From contig CAJUKM010000007.1 in the NCBI GenBank assembly GCA_910587535.1, positions 1 to 5,463 on the forward strand: a stretch of 5,463 nt of DNA. Direction: 5' to 3'. The translations under genes were made by a program, and so were the position numbers. This stretch comes from an uncultured Bacilli bacterium (lineage in GTDB: Bacteria > Bacillota_I > Bacilli_A > RF39 > UBA660). The stretch's first letter is position 1. Every line of letters starts with the position of its first letter. Under the pieces are notes generated by a model, which was not told the DNA's origin, searched no databases, and saw nothing but the letters and a program-made list of their open reading frames with translations. Shown piece by piece: positions 1 to 4,832 of the stretch.

Positions 1-13
1 AAGGTAAAAAATT

Positions 14-325
14 ATGAACAATGTTGTACTTATTGGCAGAATAAACAACGATATTGAAAAAATGGAAAGCGAGGATAAGACTTCATATAAACTAATGTTG
101 AAAGTTATGCGTAATTTTAAAAATGCAAATGGAAAATATGACACTGATTATATTCCTATTGAATTAACAAGTTATGTTGGAAGTAATACATTTGAATATT
201 GTAAAAAGAATGACCTAATAGGAATTAAAGGAAGAATTGAAAGTATAGAAAATAATGTAATTCGTGTAATTGCAGATAGAGTAACATTTTTATCAAGTAA
301 TCAAAAACTAGCAACTCAAAGTTAG
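14..325 (+). CDS. ssb: Single-stranded DNA-binding protein, short form
   Basis: A 103-residue OB-fold SSB. It opens with the family signature MNNVVLIGRI, followed by a basic/aromatic strand (residues about 25-45, with VMRNFKN and the TDYIPIE block where SSBs have TDFIPV) and a KGRIES strand near residues 72-77. SSBs coat single-stranded DNA during replication, recombination and repair. Typical bacterial SSBs are about 150-180 residues, with a disordered linker and an acidic DDDIPF-like tip that recruits partners. This one stops just after the OB fold (LATQS), so the partner-docking tail is missing. That is common in plasmid and phage SSBs. A weak purine-rich site (AAGG at the window start) precedes the ATG by about 9 nt. 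The next gene begins 16 nt downstream with its own ribosome binding site, so the two are probably co-transcribed. The family call is secure; which replicon it serves is inferred from context. Confidence 0.87.
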   Translation: MNNVVLIGRINNDIEKMESEDKTSYKLMLKVMRNFKNANGKYDTDYIPIELTSYVGSNTFEYCKKNDLIGIKGRIESIENNVIRVIADRVTFLSSNQKLATQS

Positions 326-341
326 AAAGGAATAATATCTT

Positions 342-1529
342 ATGCAAATTAAAATTCACAGGGGTATTAACCAAATTGGGGGTTGTGTAACCGAAATTAA
401 AACTAAAAATACTAGAATACTTATTGATATAGGTTCTAATCTTCCAAATAGTACAAGCAAAGTAAAAGTGAATGTCGCTAAGATTAGTAAAAAATGTAAT
501 GCTGTGTTTATAACTCATTATCATTTAGACCATATCGGCGAATATATGCAAGTTAAGAAAGAAGTCCCTATTTATATTGGAGAACAAGCAAAAGAGATAT
601 TTACTATTTATCAAAAGAAAATGCAAGAACCTAAAGTTGCAGAAGTAACACAAGAGCATATTGATAGATTAGAAACTTTTAAAACATTCAAGCAAGATAT
701 ACCTTTAAAAATTGGAGATATGACTTTAACACCGATTCGAGTAAATCATTCAGCATTTGATAGTTATATGTTTCTTATAGAAGCAGAAGGTAAAAGAGTT
801 TTACATACTGGGGACTTTCGTACACACGGTCCTAGTGAGAATGCAATTCCTAAAGCACTTAAGGAAATAGGAAAAGTTGATGTTCTTATTTGTGAGCATA
901 CTACCCTTTCAAGACTAGATGAAGTTTTTATGTCCGAACTTATGCTACAGAAAGAAGCAGTTGACTTAATAAAAAATAATAAGTATGTTTTTATAATGTG
1001 TGCTTCTACTAATATTGATAGAATCGCCTCTTTTTACCATGCAAACGAAGAAGCAGGAAAAAAGTTATTTATATGTGATGTCTATCAAAAGGAGATACTT
1101 GATTATGTAACAAAGACTAGCAAAAAATATAAAGATTATTACAACTTTTCAAATGTTAAAAGTTTTGATAAAAAGTTGTATCAAGAAATGTTGGATTATG
1201 GTTTTTGTATGCTAGTGCGAAGTAATTACTTTTCAAAAAGGTTTATCAATAGTCCTAACTTCAAAGACAATATATTTATCTATTCTCAATGGTTAGGATA
1301 TTTGCAAGGATCTACTGCTGATGAAAGTATTGTTAAGTTTGTTCCAAAAGATTATCATTACTTACACACCAGTGGACACGCAACTAAAGAAGGTATTACA
1401 GAAGTTTGTAATATTGTTAAACCTAATGTAATCATACCAATACACGGAGAAAACTCACACGATTTTGAAAAACTAAATTTACCATATAAAACTAAACATT
1501 TAAGAAATAAAAAGTCTTATAACATATAG
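342..1529 (+). CDS. MBL-fold metallo-hydrolase with RNase J-like (beta-CASP) motifs
   Basis: A 395-residue metallo-beta-lactamase-fold protein, predicted to be a metal-dependent nuclease. Zinc-binding motif 2 is THYHLDH (His59, His61, Asp63, His64). A further ligand is His136 in VNHSAFDS, and Asp158 lies in HTGDFR. The C-terminal part carries HTSGHA (His346) and IIPIHGE (His368), which match the beta-CASP motifs B and C of RNase J (SGH and PVHGE). Residues about 180-340 would be the beta-CASP insert, with Glu185 in ICEHTT a possible motif A acid. RNase J enzymes are about 550 residues and have an extra C-terminal domain that is absent here, so this is a compact relative. RNase J family members act on RNA as endonucleases and 5' exonucleases; a DNA substrate cannot be excluded. 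The start is supported by GAAAGG 11 nt upstream. It lies between ssb and the clpP-like gene in one operon, just upstream of a large structured RNA region. Fold confidence is high; substrate is unknown. Confidence 0.85.
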   Translation: MQIKIHRGINQIGGCVTEIKTKNTRILIDIGSNLPNSTSKVKVNVAKISKKCNAVFITHYHLDHIGEYMQVKKEVPIYIGEQAKEIFTIYQKKMQEPKVAEVTQEHIDRLETFKTFKQDIPLKIGDMTLTPIRVNHSAFDSYMFLIEAEGKRVLHTGDFRTHGPSENAIPKALKEIGKVDVLICEHTTLSRLDEVFMSELMLQKEAVDLIKNNKYVFIMCASTNIDRIASFYHANEEAGKKLFICDVYQKEILDYVTKTSKKYKDYYNFSNVKSFDKKLYQEMLDYGFCMLVRSNYFSKRFINSPNFKDNIFIYSQWLGYLQGSTADESIVKFVPKDYHYLHTSGHATKEGITEVCNIVKPNVIIPIHGENSHDFEKLNLPYKTKHLRNKKSYNI

Positions 1530-1544
1530 GAAGGAATGAATAAT

Positions 1545-2129
1545 ATGAGTAATACTAAAAAGAAAACCAAGAAAGATACTAAACCTAAAACTCCCTCAAA
1601 TGTTAATTTATTTGATAATCGTATAATTCGTTTGAATAAAACCATTGATGCAGAAGTTGCAGAGAATATAGTCGACCAGTTGTTAAAACTAGATACTATT
1701 AAAAGTAAAAAGGATATAATATTCTATATCAATTCCCCAGGTGGCACTGTGGCTTCAGGAATGGCTATTTATGATGCTATGCAAATGGTTAAAAGTGATG
1801 TTAGAACAATATGTATTGGTCGTTGTGCTTCAATGGCTGCTGTGCTTCTTAGTGGTGGAACAAAAGGCAAACGATACATAACTCCTAATAGCGAGGTTAT
1901 GATTCACGAAGTTTCATCTTTTAATATGGGAAAAATTGGCGAGTTGAAAATCAACTATGAACATACCAATACATTAAATGAGCGCATTATCAAACTATTA
2001 GCAGAAAATACAGGCAAGACTGTAAAACAAGTTAGACACGACATTCAGTTAAAGGATAGATGGTTCAATGCAGAAGAAGCACTAAAATATGGTTTAGGCG
2101 ACAAGATACTAACAAAGAATCTAATATAA
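1545..2129 (+). CDS. ClpP-like serine protease (peptidase family S14)
   Basis: A ClpP homologue with all three catalytic residues in their usual settings. Counting from the ATG at 1545 (194 residues), these are Ser96 in GRCASMAA, His121 in VMIHE and Asp171 in LKDRWFNAEEA. The FYINSPGG oxyanion-loop motif precedes them, and KYGLGDKIL closes the domain as in housekeeping ClpP. ClpP forms two stacked heptamers that degrade proteins fed by ClpX, ClpA or ClpC ATPases. The first 20 or so residues are Lys/Thr-rich (SNTKKKTKKDTK) and replace the segment that forms the axial loops contacting the ATPase in canonical ClpP, so its partner may differ. An upstream in-frame ATG at 1536 is only 1 nt from GGAAGG (1529-1534), whereas the ATG at 1545 is 10 nt away and is preferred. 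The gene overlaps nothing and follows the nuclease gene by a few bases. No capsid or portal gene is nearby, so a prohead-protease role is not supported here. Confidence 0.88.
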   Translation: MSNTKKKTKKDTKPKTPSNVNLFDNRIIRLNKTIDAEVAENIVDQLLKLDTIKSKKDIIFYINSPGGTVASGMAIYDAMQMVKSDVRTICIGRCASMAAVLLSGGTKGKRYITPNSEVMIHEVSSFNMGKIGELKINYEHTNTLNERIIKLLAENTGKTVKQVRHDIQLKDRWFNAEEALKYGLGDKILTKNLI

Positions 2130-2130
2130 T
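2125..2130 (+). promoter_or_regulatory. Candidate -10 box for the downstream RNA
   Basis: A perfect TATAAT lies across the stop codon of the clpP-like gene and would start transcription near 2137, at the left end of the structured RNA region. The matching -35 position (about 2102-2107, CAAGAT) is poor and there is no extended TG. The site is therefore either a weak or activator-dependent promoter or a chance match in AT-rich DNA. The RNA could equally be made by read-through from the upstream operon. Confidence 0.4.
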
Positions 2131-2133
2131 ATC

Positions 2134-2159
2134 TGGCATAGTGGCATAGGACCATTCCA
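2134..2159 (+). repeat. 26-bp direct repeat, left copy
   Basis: An exact 26-base match to 3051-3076, same orientation, 917 bp apart. The unit begins with two tandem copies of TGGCATAG and ends in GACCATTCCA. Identity stops sharply at both ends (c/g before, a/t after). This copy sits 4 bp after the clpP-like stop codon. Inside the predicted RNA, CATAGTG (2137-2143) can pair with CACTATG (2180-2186), so this copy may also form part of the RNA 5' domain. Confidence 0.9.
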
Positions 2160-2195
2160 ATATATTTTAGTAAACAGGACACTATGTACTTCGTA

Positions 2196-2276
2196 TAGAA
2201 TTATAAGGTTAAGAACTATACCGAGTTATTAAGTTCGTATATATTATTATGGTAAGTTCAAGAATACCTAATTCTA
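2196..2276 (+). other. Nested long hairpin in the RNA 5' domain
   Basis: Four helical blocks stack in register: TAGAATT (2196-2202) with AATTCTA (2270-2276), AGGT (2206-2209) with ACCT (2266-2269), GAACT (2213-2217) with AGTTC (2255-2259), and TACC (2219-2222) with GGTA (2251-2254). They are separated by a 3-nt bulge, a small internal loop and one bulged A. The total is 20 base pairs, all Watson-Crick, around a 28-nt AU-rich loop. GGTA could alternatively pair locally with TACC at 2265-2268, exposing a TTCAAGA sequence that resembles a tRNA T-loop. The 7-bp outer helix is also acceptor-stem-like, but no canonical tRNA fits. Confidence 0.68.
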
Positions 2277-2417
2277 CATTAAAAAAAGGACCCAAGTAGA
2301 GATAATGTCCAGTTATTACTTTATTGTAATACTTAAAAAACTTGCTCACGCTAGACACGGAACAATTTAGGAGTAATTCTCTTATCAGCCCAAATCTGAA
2401 TAAGAATAAAGTCTACC

Positions 2418-2469
2418 TTAACCGTCATACTGAACACTTGTGGCGACACAATGGAACTCAGACCGTTAA
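2418..2469 (+). other. Hairpin with GCGA (GNRA) tetraloop
   Basis: TTAACCGT (2418-2425) pairs with ACCGTTAA (2462-2469) with one C-C mismatch. CTGA (2430-2433) pairs with TCAG (2458-2461). TTGTG (2438-2442) pairs with CACAA (2447-2451) and is closed by GCGA (2443-2446), a GNRA tetraloop that usually docks into a tetraloop receptor. Internal loops of 4 and 6 nt separate the upper helices. On the minus strand the loop would read TCGC, which is not a stable tetraloop, so this supports a + strand RNA. Just upstream, CTTATCAG (2381-2388) pairs with CTGAATAAG (2396-2404) with one bulged A. Confidence 0.68.
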
Positions 2470-2580
2470 TTTATCTAGTCGTAGTTATTCAATAATGTAG
2501 ATATTAAAATTTAAAAGAAAAATTTATAGTATATGGGACTAAAATTTCTCTTGACTACGCAATAAGTAATTTAAACTATA

Positions 2581-2754
2581 TAAATAATAATTAAAAAACA
2601 AATGATACTAAAAGATATGATAATACTAATAATGAAAGAGAATGAAAAATAAGATTAAAAAGTAATTGTAAAATGAATGATAATATTTAAAAAGAATGAA
2701 ATTTGAAATGTAACAAGTGAGAATAATATAATTAATTAAAATGTTTGTAAGAAT
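2581..2754 (+). other. A-rich, C-depleted linker inside the RNA region
   Basis: This stretch of about 170 bases contains only a handful of C residues on the + strand and none between 2627 and 2713. AATGA recurs about six times. With almost no C, the abundant A and scattered G can form few stable helices, so an RNA would be largely single-stranded here, in sharp contrast to the hairpin-dense 5' third. No ribosome binding site precedes the short ORFs within it. As DNA it would also melt easily, so it could double as an unwinding region. Confidence 0.6.
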
Positions 2755-2851
2755 CAACTATAGTGAAATAACTATAGTTTTCTTATAGTTAAATATAAAT
2801 AACATAATATAGAATCGACTGATTAGTTAACAAAAGTATATATATAAGTAT

Positions 2852-2949
2852 AACGCATTGTGTTAGTCTATTTTTAGATGTTAAATAGAAACATAAGAGC
2901 ACCCTTTTGTTTAACATCTAATCGAGTAGCTAACGCATTGCGTTTTTTT
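2852..2949 (+). terminator. Long intrinsic terminator of the candidate RNA
   Basis: The arm at 2852-2866 (AACGCATTGTGTTAG) pairs with 2930-2944 (CTAACGCATTGCGTT) with one mismatch and one G-U pair. Inside it, TTAGATGTTAAA (2874-2885) pairs perfectly with TTTAACATCTAA (2910-2921). The outer stem runs into seven Ts at 2943-2949. A compact alternative is the short hairpin AACGC-ATT-GCGTT (2932-2944), itself enough for a minimal terminator. The minus strand has no T-tract at the other end, so termination is rightward. Confidence 0.75.
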
Positions 2950-2954
2950 GTGAA

Positions 2955-3001
2955 TGTATCTATAAATGATACACTTATTAAAGTACTTCGTACTTTAATA
3001 A
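2955..3001. repeat. Two adjacent inverted repeats after the terminator
   Basis: TGTATC (2955-2960) pairs with GATACA (2968-2973). Next to it, TTATTAAAGTAC (2975-2986) is followed by a 3-nt spacer and its perfect 12-bp reverse complement (2990-3001). Neither is followed by a T-tract on either strand, so these are not intrinsic terminators. They could be a protein-binding palindrome or an RNA hairpin in a read-through transcript. The decamer GTACTTCGTA at the apex also occurs at 2186-2195 in the RNA 5' domain. Apart from these and the repeat copy at 3051, I see nothing else in 2950-3077. Confidence 0.65.
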
Positions 3002-3050
3002 TGGAAAAACATATTTAAGGATACCTATATAAAAAATTACTTATGCCTTG

Positions 3051-3076
3051 TGGCATAGTGGCATAGGACCATTCCA
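3051..3076 (+). repeat. 26-bp direct repeat, right copy
   Basis: Exact second copy of 2134-2159. It lies immediately before the T-tract (minus strand) of the outer terminator of the leftward operon. Its first bases pair with preceding sequence: TATGCC (3042-3047) with GGCATA (3052-3057) around a 4-nt loop. That pairing is absent at the left copy. Confidence 0.9.
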
Positions 3077-3077
3077 T

Positions 3078-3118
3078 AATAAAACCCCTCTAGGGGCTTC
3101 TATGAGGCCTACAGGGGT
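3078..3118 (-). terminator. Second (outer) intrinsic terminator of the helicase operon
   Basis: On the minus strand, the ACCCCT complement at 3113-3118 pairs with 3084-3089. An inner helix (3094-3100 region with 3104-3111) sits around a TAT loop, followed by TTTTATTAT. It repeats the design of the terminator at 3152-3194, with many shared bases, and acts as a back-up. Reading rightward, the following bases are only AT-rich, so it would be weak in that direction. Confidence 0.72.
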
Positions 3119-3151
3119 ATATGTATATTTACAAAAATTTTATCGCCTTAT

Positions 3152-3194
3152 ATAATAAAAGCCCTCCTAGAGCCTCCTATAGGCTCACAGAGGG
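3152..3194 (-). terminator. First intrinsic terminator of the helicase operon
   Basis: CCCTC (3162-3166) pairs with GAGGG (3190-3194), and inside it GAGCC (3170-3174) pairs with GGCTC (3182-3186) around a 7-nt loop. On the minus strand the hairpin is followed by CTTTTATTATAT, a T-rich tract. It begins 13 bp past the helicase stop codon. Rightward, GAGGG is followed by TTTGT, so some bidirectional activity is possible against read-through from the RNA region. Confidence 0.78.
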
Positions 3195-3206
3195 TTTGTA
3201 TAACTT

Positions 3207-4403
3207 CTATGTATTCTCAACCTTAGTAGTCTTATTATAAAGATTATTACATAGATATTCACTAAAAGGAATTACCCCAAATATGGTTACTAAATCTTGT
3301 TCTTTATACGCTGCTCCTGCTTCTAATGAAATTCCATTTTTTATAAGGTATTCATTATAAATGTCTCTAGTATTCTCATTATTAAATGTTGGAGAAGCAT
3401 AGTAAGTATCTCTTTTATTAGCAAATGAGTATCTTTCTGACCTATACCCAAATGCTAAAACTTCTTTTCCAAATCGAGAGTTAGTAACCTTTTCCCTATT
3501 GTTCTCTTTACACCACTTACAATATTCATCATAGTAAAGGGACTTGATTATAATTGTCTTTATTGGGTATAAGCTACAAAATTCCGCTACATTATTACAC
3601 TCTAAAAAGTAGTTTCTAGTCTCCCGTTCCACGACATCAGGAATAGTAAACCTACCATTCTCTAGTACTTTCTCAAATGCTTCAATGGCTCTAGTTGCTA
3701 TAATCTGTAGTGATAGCGGTTTGCACAATTCTTCTTCTATGTTAATATTTCTATTATTATTGTCATCTGTGAATGTATTGTTGAATGGAATGACTACAAA
3801 TCGATCTGTTATAAATATTCCAGTTTCTTTGAAGTCAATAACTTCATTTACAGAAAATAGCATAGTTGCAAATGGTACGAAAGTCTCTTGTTCCTTATTT
3901 TTGAGTTCAATAGAGATAGGCTCTCCAGATATTAATCTAGTAATCAACGAATTATTAATATACTTAGGCTGTTTCTGGTCTTCGGCAATATTAACAGTAC
4001 ACTCCTTTAAAGCACCTACAGTTGATTTACTACCTGCTTTACTTCCCGATAATTTCTCTAAATGCTCATGTGAACATTGAAAAAATGTTTTAGTTTCAAA
4101 TTCTTGTTTCGTTTCAAGTAATGCCTCTAGCACACGAAAAATTTTAGACTTCCCATTTCTTCCATTACCTTTGAATATAAAGGCTTTATTTAATTTAGAG
4201 GTTTTGGCTAGTGAATAACCAATAACCTCATATAATAAAGTTTCTATCTCCTTATCATGACAACATACGCTATCGAAATAGTAGTCGACTAGCTCTAGTT
4301 CTTTAGAACTAGTCGTAAGTACCTCTAAATCATCATAGGGTACACTTAAGTTTGTAAACACATTATCTGTATTTGTAGAAGCAAAATCATTGTTGTTGTC
4401 CAT
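3207..4403 (-). CDS. P4/D5-type replicative helicase (SF3), no primase domain
   Basis: A 398-residue protein matching the C-terminal helicase half of phage P4 alpha/poxvirus D5-like primase-helicases. Walker A is GNGRNGKS (residues 79-86). An acidic Walker B follows in VNIAED (Glu141-Asp142), the SF3 motif C asparagine is Asn186 in LFSVNEV, and Arg201 in TDRF is a likely arginine finger. The C-terminal 130 residues (EYCKWCKENNREK and after) look like the winged-helix DNA-binding part of this family. Such enzymes form hexamers that unwind the replication origin or fork. Full-length relatives are about 700-900 residues with an N-terminal primase; here an Asn-rich stretch replaces it, so a primase must come from elsewhere on the element or from the host. 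The ATG is preceded by AAAGGAGG with 8 nt spacing, and the start overlaps the end of the upstream small gene by 17 bp, implying translational coupling. Helicase family is secure; origin binding is inferred. Confidence 0.85.
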   Translation of the reverse strand: MDNNNDFASTNTDNVFTNLSVPYDDLEVLTTSSKELELVDYYFDSVCCHDKEIETLLYEVIGYSLAKTSKLNKAFIFKGNGRNGKSKIFRVLEALLETKQEFETKTFFQCSHEHLEKLSGSKAGSKSTVGALKECTVNIAEDQKQPKYINNSLITRLISGEPISIELKNKEQETFVPFATMLFSVNEVIDFKETGIFITDRFVVIPFNNTFTDDNNNRNINIEEELCKPLSLQIIATRAIEAFEKVLENGRFTIPDVVERETRNYFLECNNVAEFCSLYPIKTIIIKSLYYDEYCKWCKENNREKVTNSRFGKEVLAFGYRSERYSFANKRDTYYASPTFNNENTRDIYNEYLIKNGISLEAGAAYKEQDLVTIFGVIPFSEYLCNNLYNKTTKVENT

Positions 4404-4590
4404 TATTATTCCCTCCTTTAGTCTGTTGTTCTAGAGTATCCATAAGATTGTTATAGATACTTGTACTAGTGTTAGTACTGGGTATTTTAACCCTAGGTGT
4501 AGTAGGTTTTACTGTCTTTTCACAAGGCTCAGTTTTACCCGTACCCATTAATTTGTTAAATATTGATTGTGTAATATTAACTTTTCCCAT
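4387..4590 (-). CDS. Small hypothetical protein with a duplicated SI[FY]N.LM motif
   Basis: A 67-residue protein that I do not recognise. Its ribosome binding site is excellent (AAGGAAGG, 9 nt before the ATG). It overlaps its upstream neighbour by 14 bp and the helicase start by 17 bp, so it is very likely translated and coupled to the helicase. The sequence looks disordered: a Pro/Thr-rich centre (about residues 26-43) and an Asn/Gln/Gly tail, the latter partly forced by encoding the helicase Shine-Dalgarno site. Two near-identical segments stand out, SIFNKLMGT (9-17) and SIYNNLMDT (44-52), joined by the flexible middle. This is the arrangement of a bivalent short-motif peptide. Position suggests a helicase accessory or loader, but nothing in the sequence proves it. 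Confidence 0.68.
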   Translation of the reverse strand: MGKVNITQSIFNKLMGTGKTEPCEKTVKPTTPRVKIPSTNTSTSIYNNLMDTLEQQTKGGNNNGQQQ

Positions 4591-4768
4591 CTAAATTGTC
4601 CTTCCTTTCTATATTTTCTAATTCTGGATGGTCATCATTGGCGATTAATTCATCTGCCAAAAATTTTTCGTATTCTTCTCGATGGTTCGTTACATAGTGA
4701 CGAACATCTACAATAATACTATTAGCAATTTGTTTAACTTGTTCGTCACTAATTGTCACTGTACACAT
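4577..4768 (-). CDS. Small acidic hypothetical protein, first well-supported gene of the helicase operon
   Basis: Up to 63 residues, with no recognised family. The middle (residues about 8-45) is predicted mainly helical and amphipathic (EQVKQIANSIIVDVRHYV, then EEYEKFLADELI), followed by a charged acidic/basic tail. No membrane segment or signal peptide is visible. Start choice is open. The ATG at 4768 directly abuts AGGAAAGG (4769-4776), which is too close for normal initiation unless the distal AGGA is used at 4 nt. A GTG at 4759 has the 9-nt spacing seen in the neighbouring genes and would give a 60-residue protein. The span given here is the longest. Its stop codon lies inside the next gene, implying coupled translation. 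It may serve replication control, judged from position only. Confidence 0.62.
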   Translation of the reverse strand: MCTVTISDEQVKQIANSIIVDVRHYVTNHREEYEKFLADELIANDDHPELENIERKDNLDGKS

Positions 4769-4826
4769 CCTTTCCTAAAATTAGCTGAAACAAAGTTTTA
4801 AATAACCATTTTGTATCACTCCTCAT
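4749..4826 (-). CDS. Possible 25-codon leader ORF overlapping the next gene
   Basis: An ATG at 4826 opens a 25-residue frame (MRSDTKWLFKTLFQ, then LILGKDVYSDN) that runs through the ribosome binding site and start of the 63-residue gene before stopping at 4749. The composition (amphipathic, hydrophobic/basic) is plausible for a tiny coupled leader peptide, but its own ribosome binding site is poor (AGGA touching the ATG). Competing with it, GAGGAG at 4819-4824 is ideally spaced (9 nt) for a different ATG at 4809, which yields only Met-Val-Ile-stop (4798-4809). Either reading, or neither, could be real. Confidence 0.25.
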   Translation of the reverse strand: MRSDTKWLFKTLFQLILGKDVYSDN

Positions 4827-4832
4827 TCCTAA

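Larger units (their letters stand above)
2137..2949 (+). ncRNA. Candidate large structured non-coding RNA (about 0.8 kb)
   Basis: There is no credible protein gene on either strand here, but the + strand folds into many independent helices. These are 2137-2143 with 2180-2186; a nested hairpin at 2196-2276; a bulged hairpin at 2311-2333; TAGAC/GTCTA (2352-2356 with 2411-2415) enclosing the hairpin at 2381-2404; a four-part hairpin at 2418-2469 capped by a GCGA tetraloop; TATCTA/TAGATA (2472-2477 with 2498-2503); a bulged stem joining 2516-2530 to 2538-2549; and AACTATAG/CTATAGTT (2756-2763 with 2772-2779). An A-rich linker occupies about 2581-2754. A long terminator hairpin followed by T7 ends the unit. 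The GNRA loop and the terminator T-tract are both correct only on the + strand, which fixes orientation. Length, ornate hairpins and mobile-element context resemble the GOLLD and ROOL large-RNA classes of phages and plasmids, but I cannot assign either from memory of their consensus. The 5' end is inferred from a TATAAT at 2125-2130 and is uncertain. An AT-rich replication origin is the main alternative. Confidence 0.66.

Noticed and set aside
225..524. 99-codon open frame on the minus strand
   Set aside because: It lies antisense across the end of ssb and the start of the nuclease gene, both with clear family motifs. Its translation is low-complexity and aromatic-rich, with no good ribosome binding site.
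1545..2129. Phage prohead (capsid maturation) protease
   Set aside because: No portal, scaffold or major capsid gene is adjacent, and the protein keeps the standard ClpP core features through its C-terminus.
2196..2276. tRNA gene suggested by a 7-bp outer stem and a TTCAAGA sequence
   Set aside because: The T-arm would need a 10-nt loop, the D and anticodon arms do not form, and there is no CCA. A nested hairpin explains the bases better.
2551..2582. TTGACT followed by TATATA as an internal promoter in the RNA region
   Set aside because: Spacing is about 20 bp and closer -10 options are poor; such pairs are common in DNA this AT-rich.
2602..2652. 16-codon ORF beginning Met-Ile-Leu-Lys in the A-rich linker
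   Set aside because: No Shine-Dalgarno sequence precedes it, and composition alone explains the lack of stops.
2470..2850. Replication origin with iterons
   Set aside because: AT-rich and near replication genes, but I found no regularly spaced direct repeats or DnaA-box series. Kept only as an alternative to the RNA reading.
2134..3076. CRISPR array or insertion sequence
   Set aside because: There are only two repeat copies, 917 bp apart, with no transposase gene and no inverted terminal repeats.
3685..4080. 131-codon open frame on the plus strand
   Set aside because: Fully antisense to the helicase ATPase core, whose motifs are intact. The Ser/Leu-rich translation is typical of a reverse-strand shadow.
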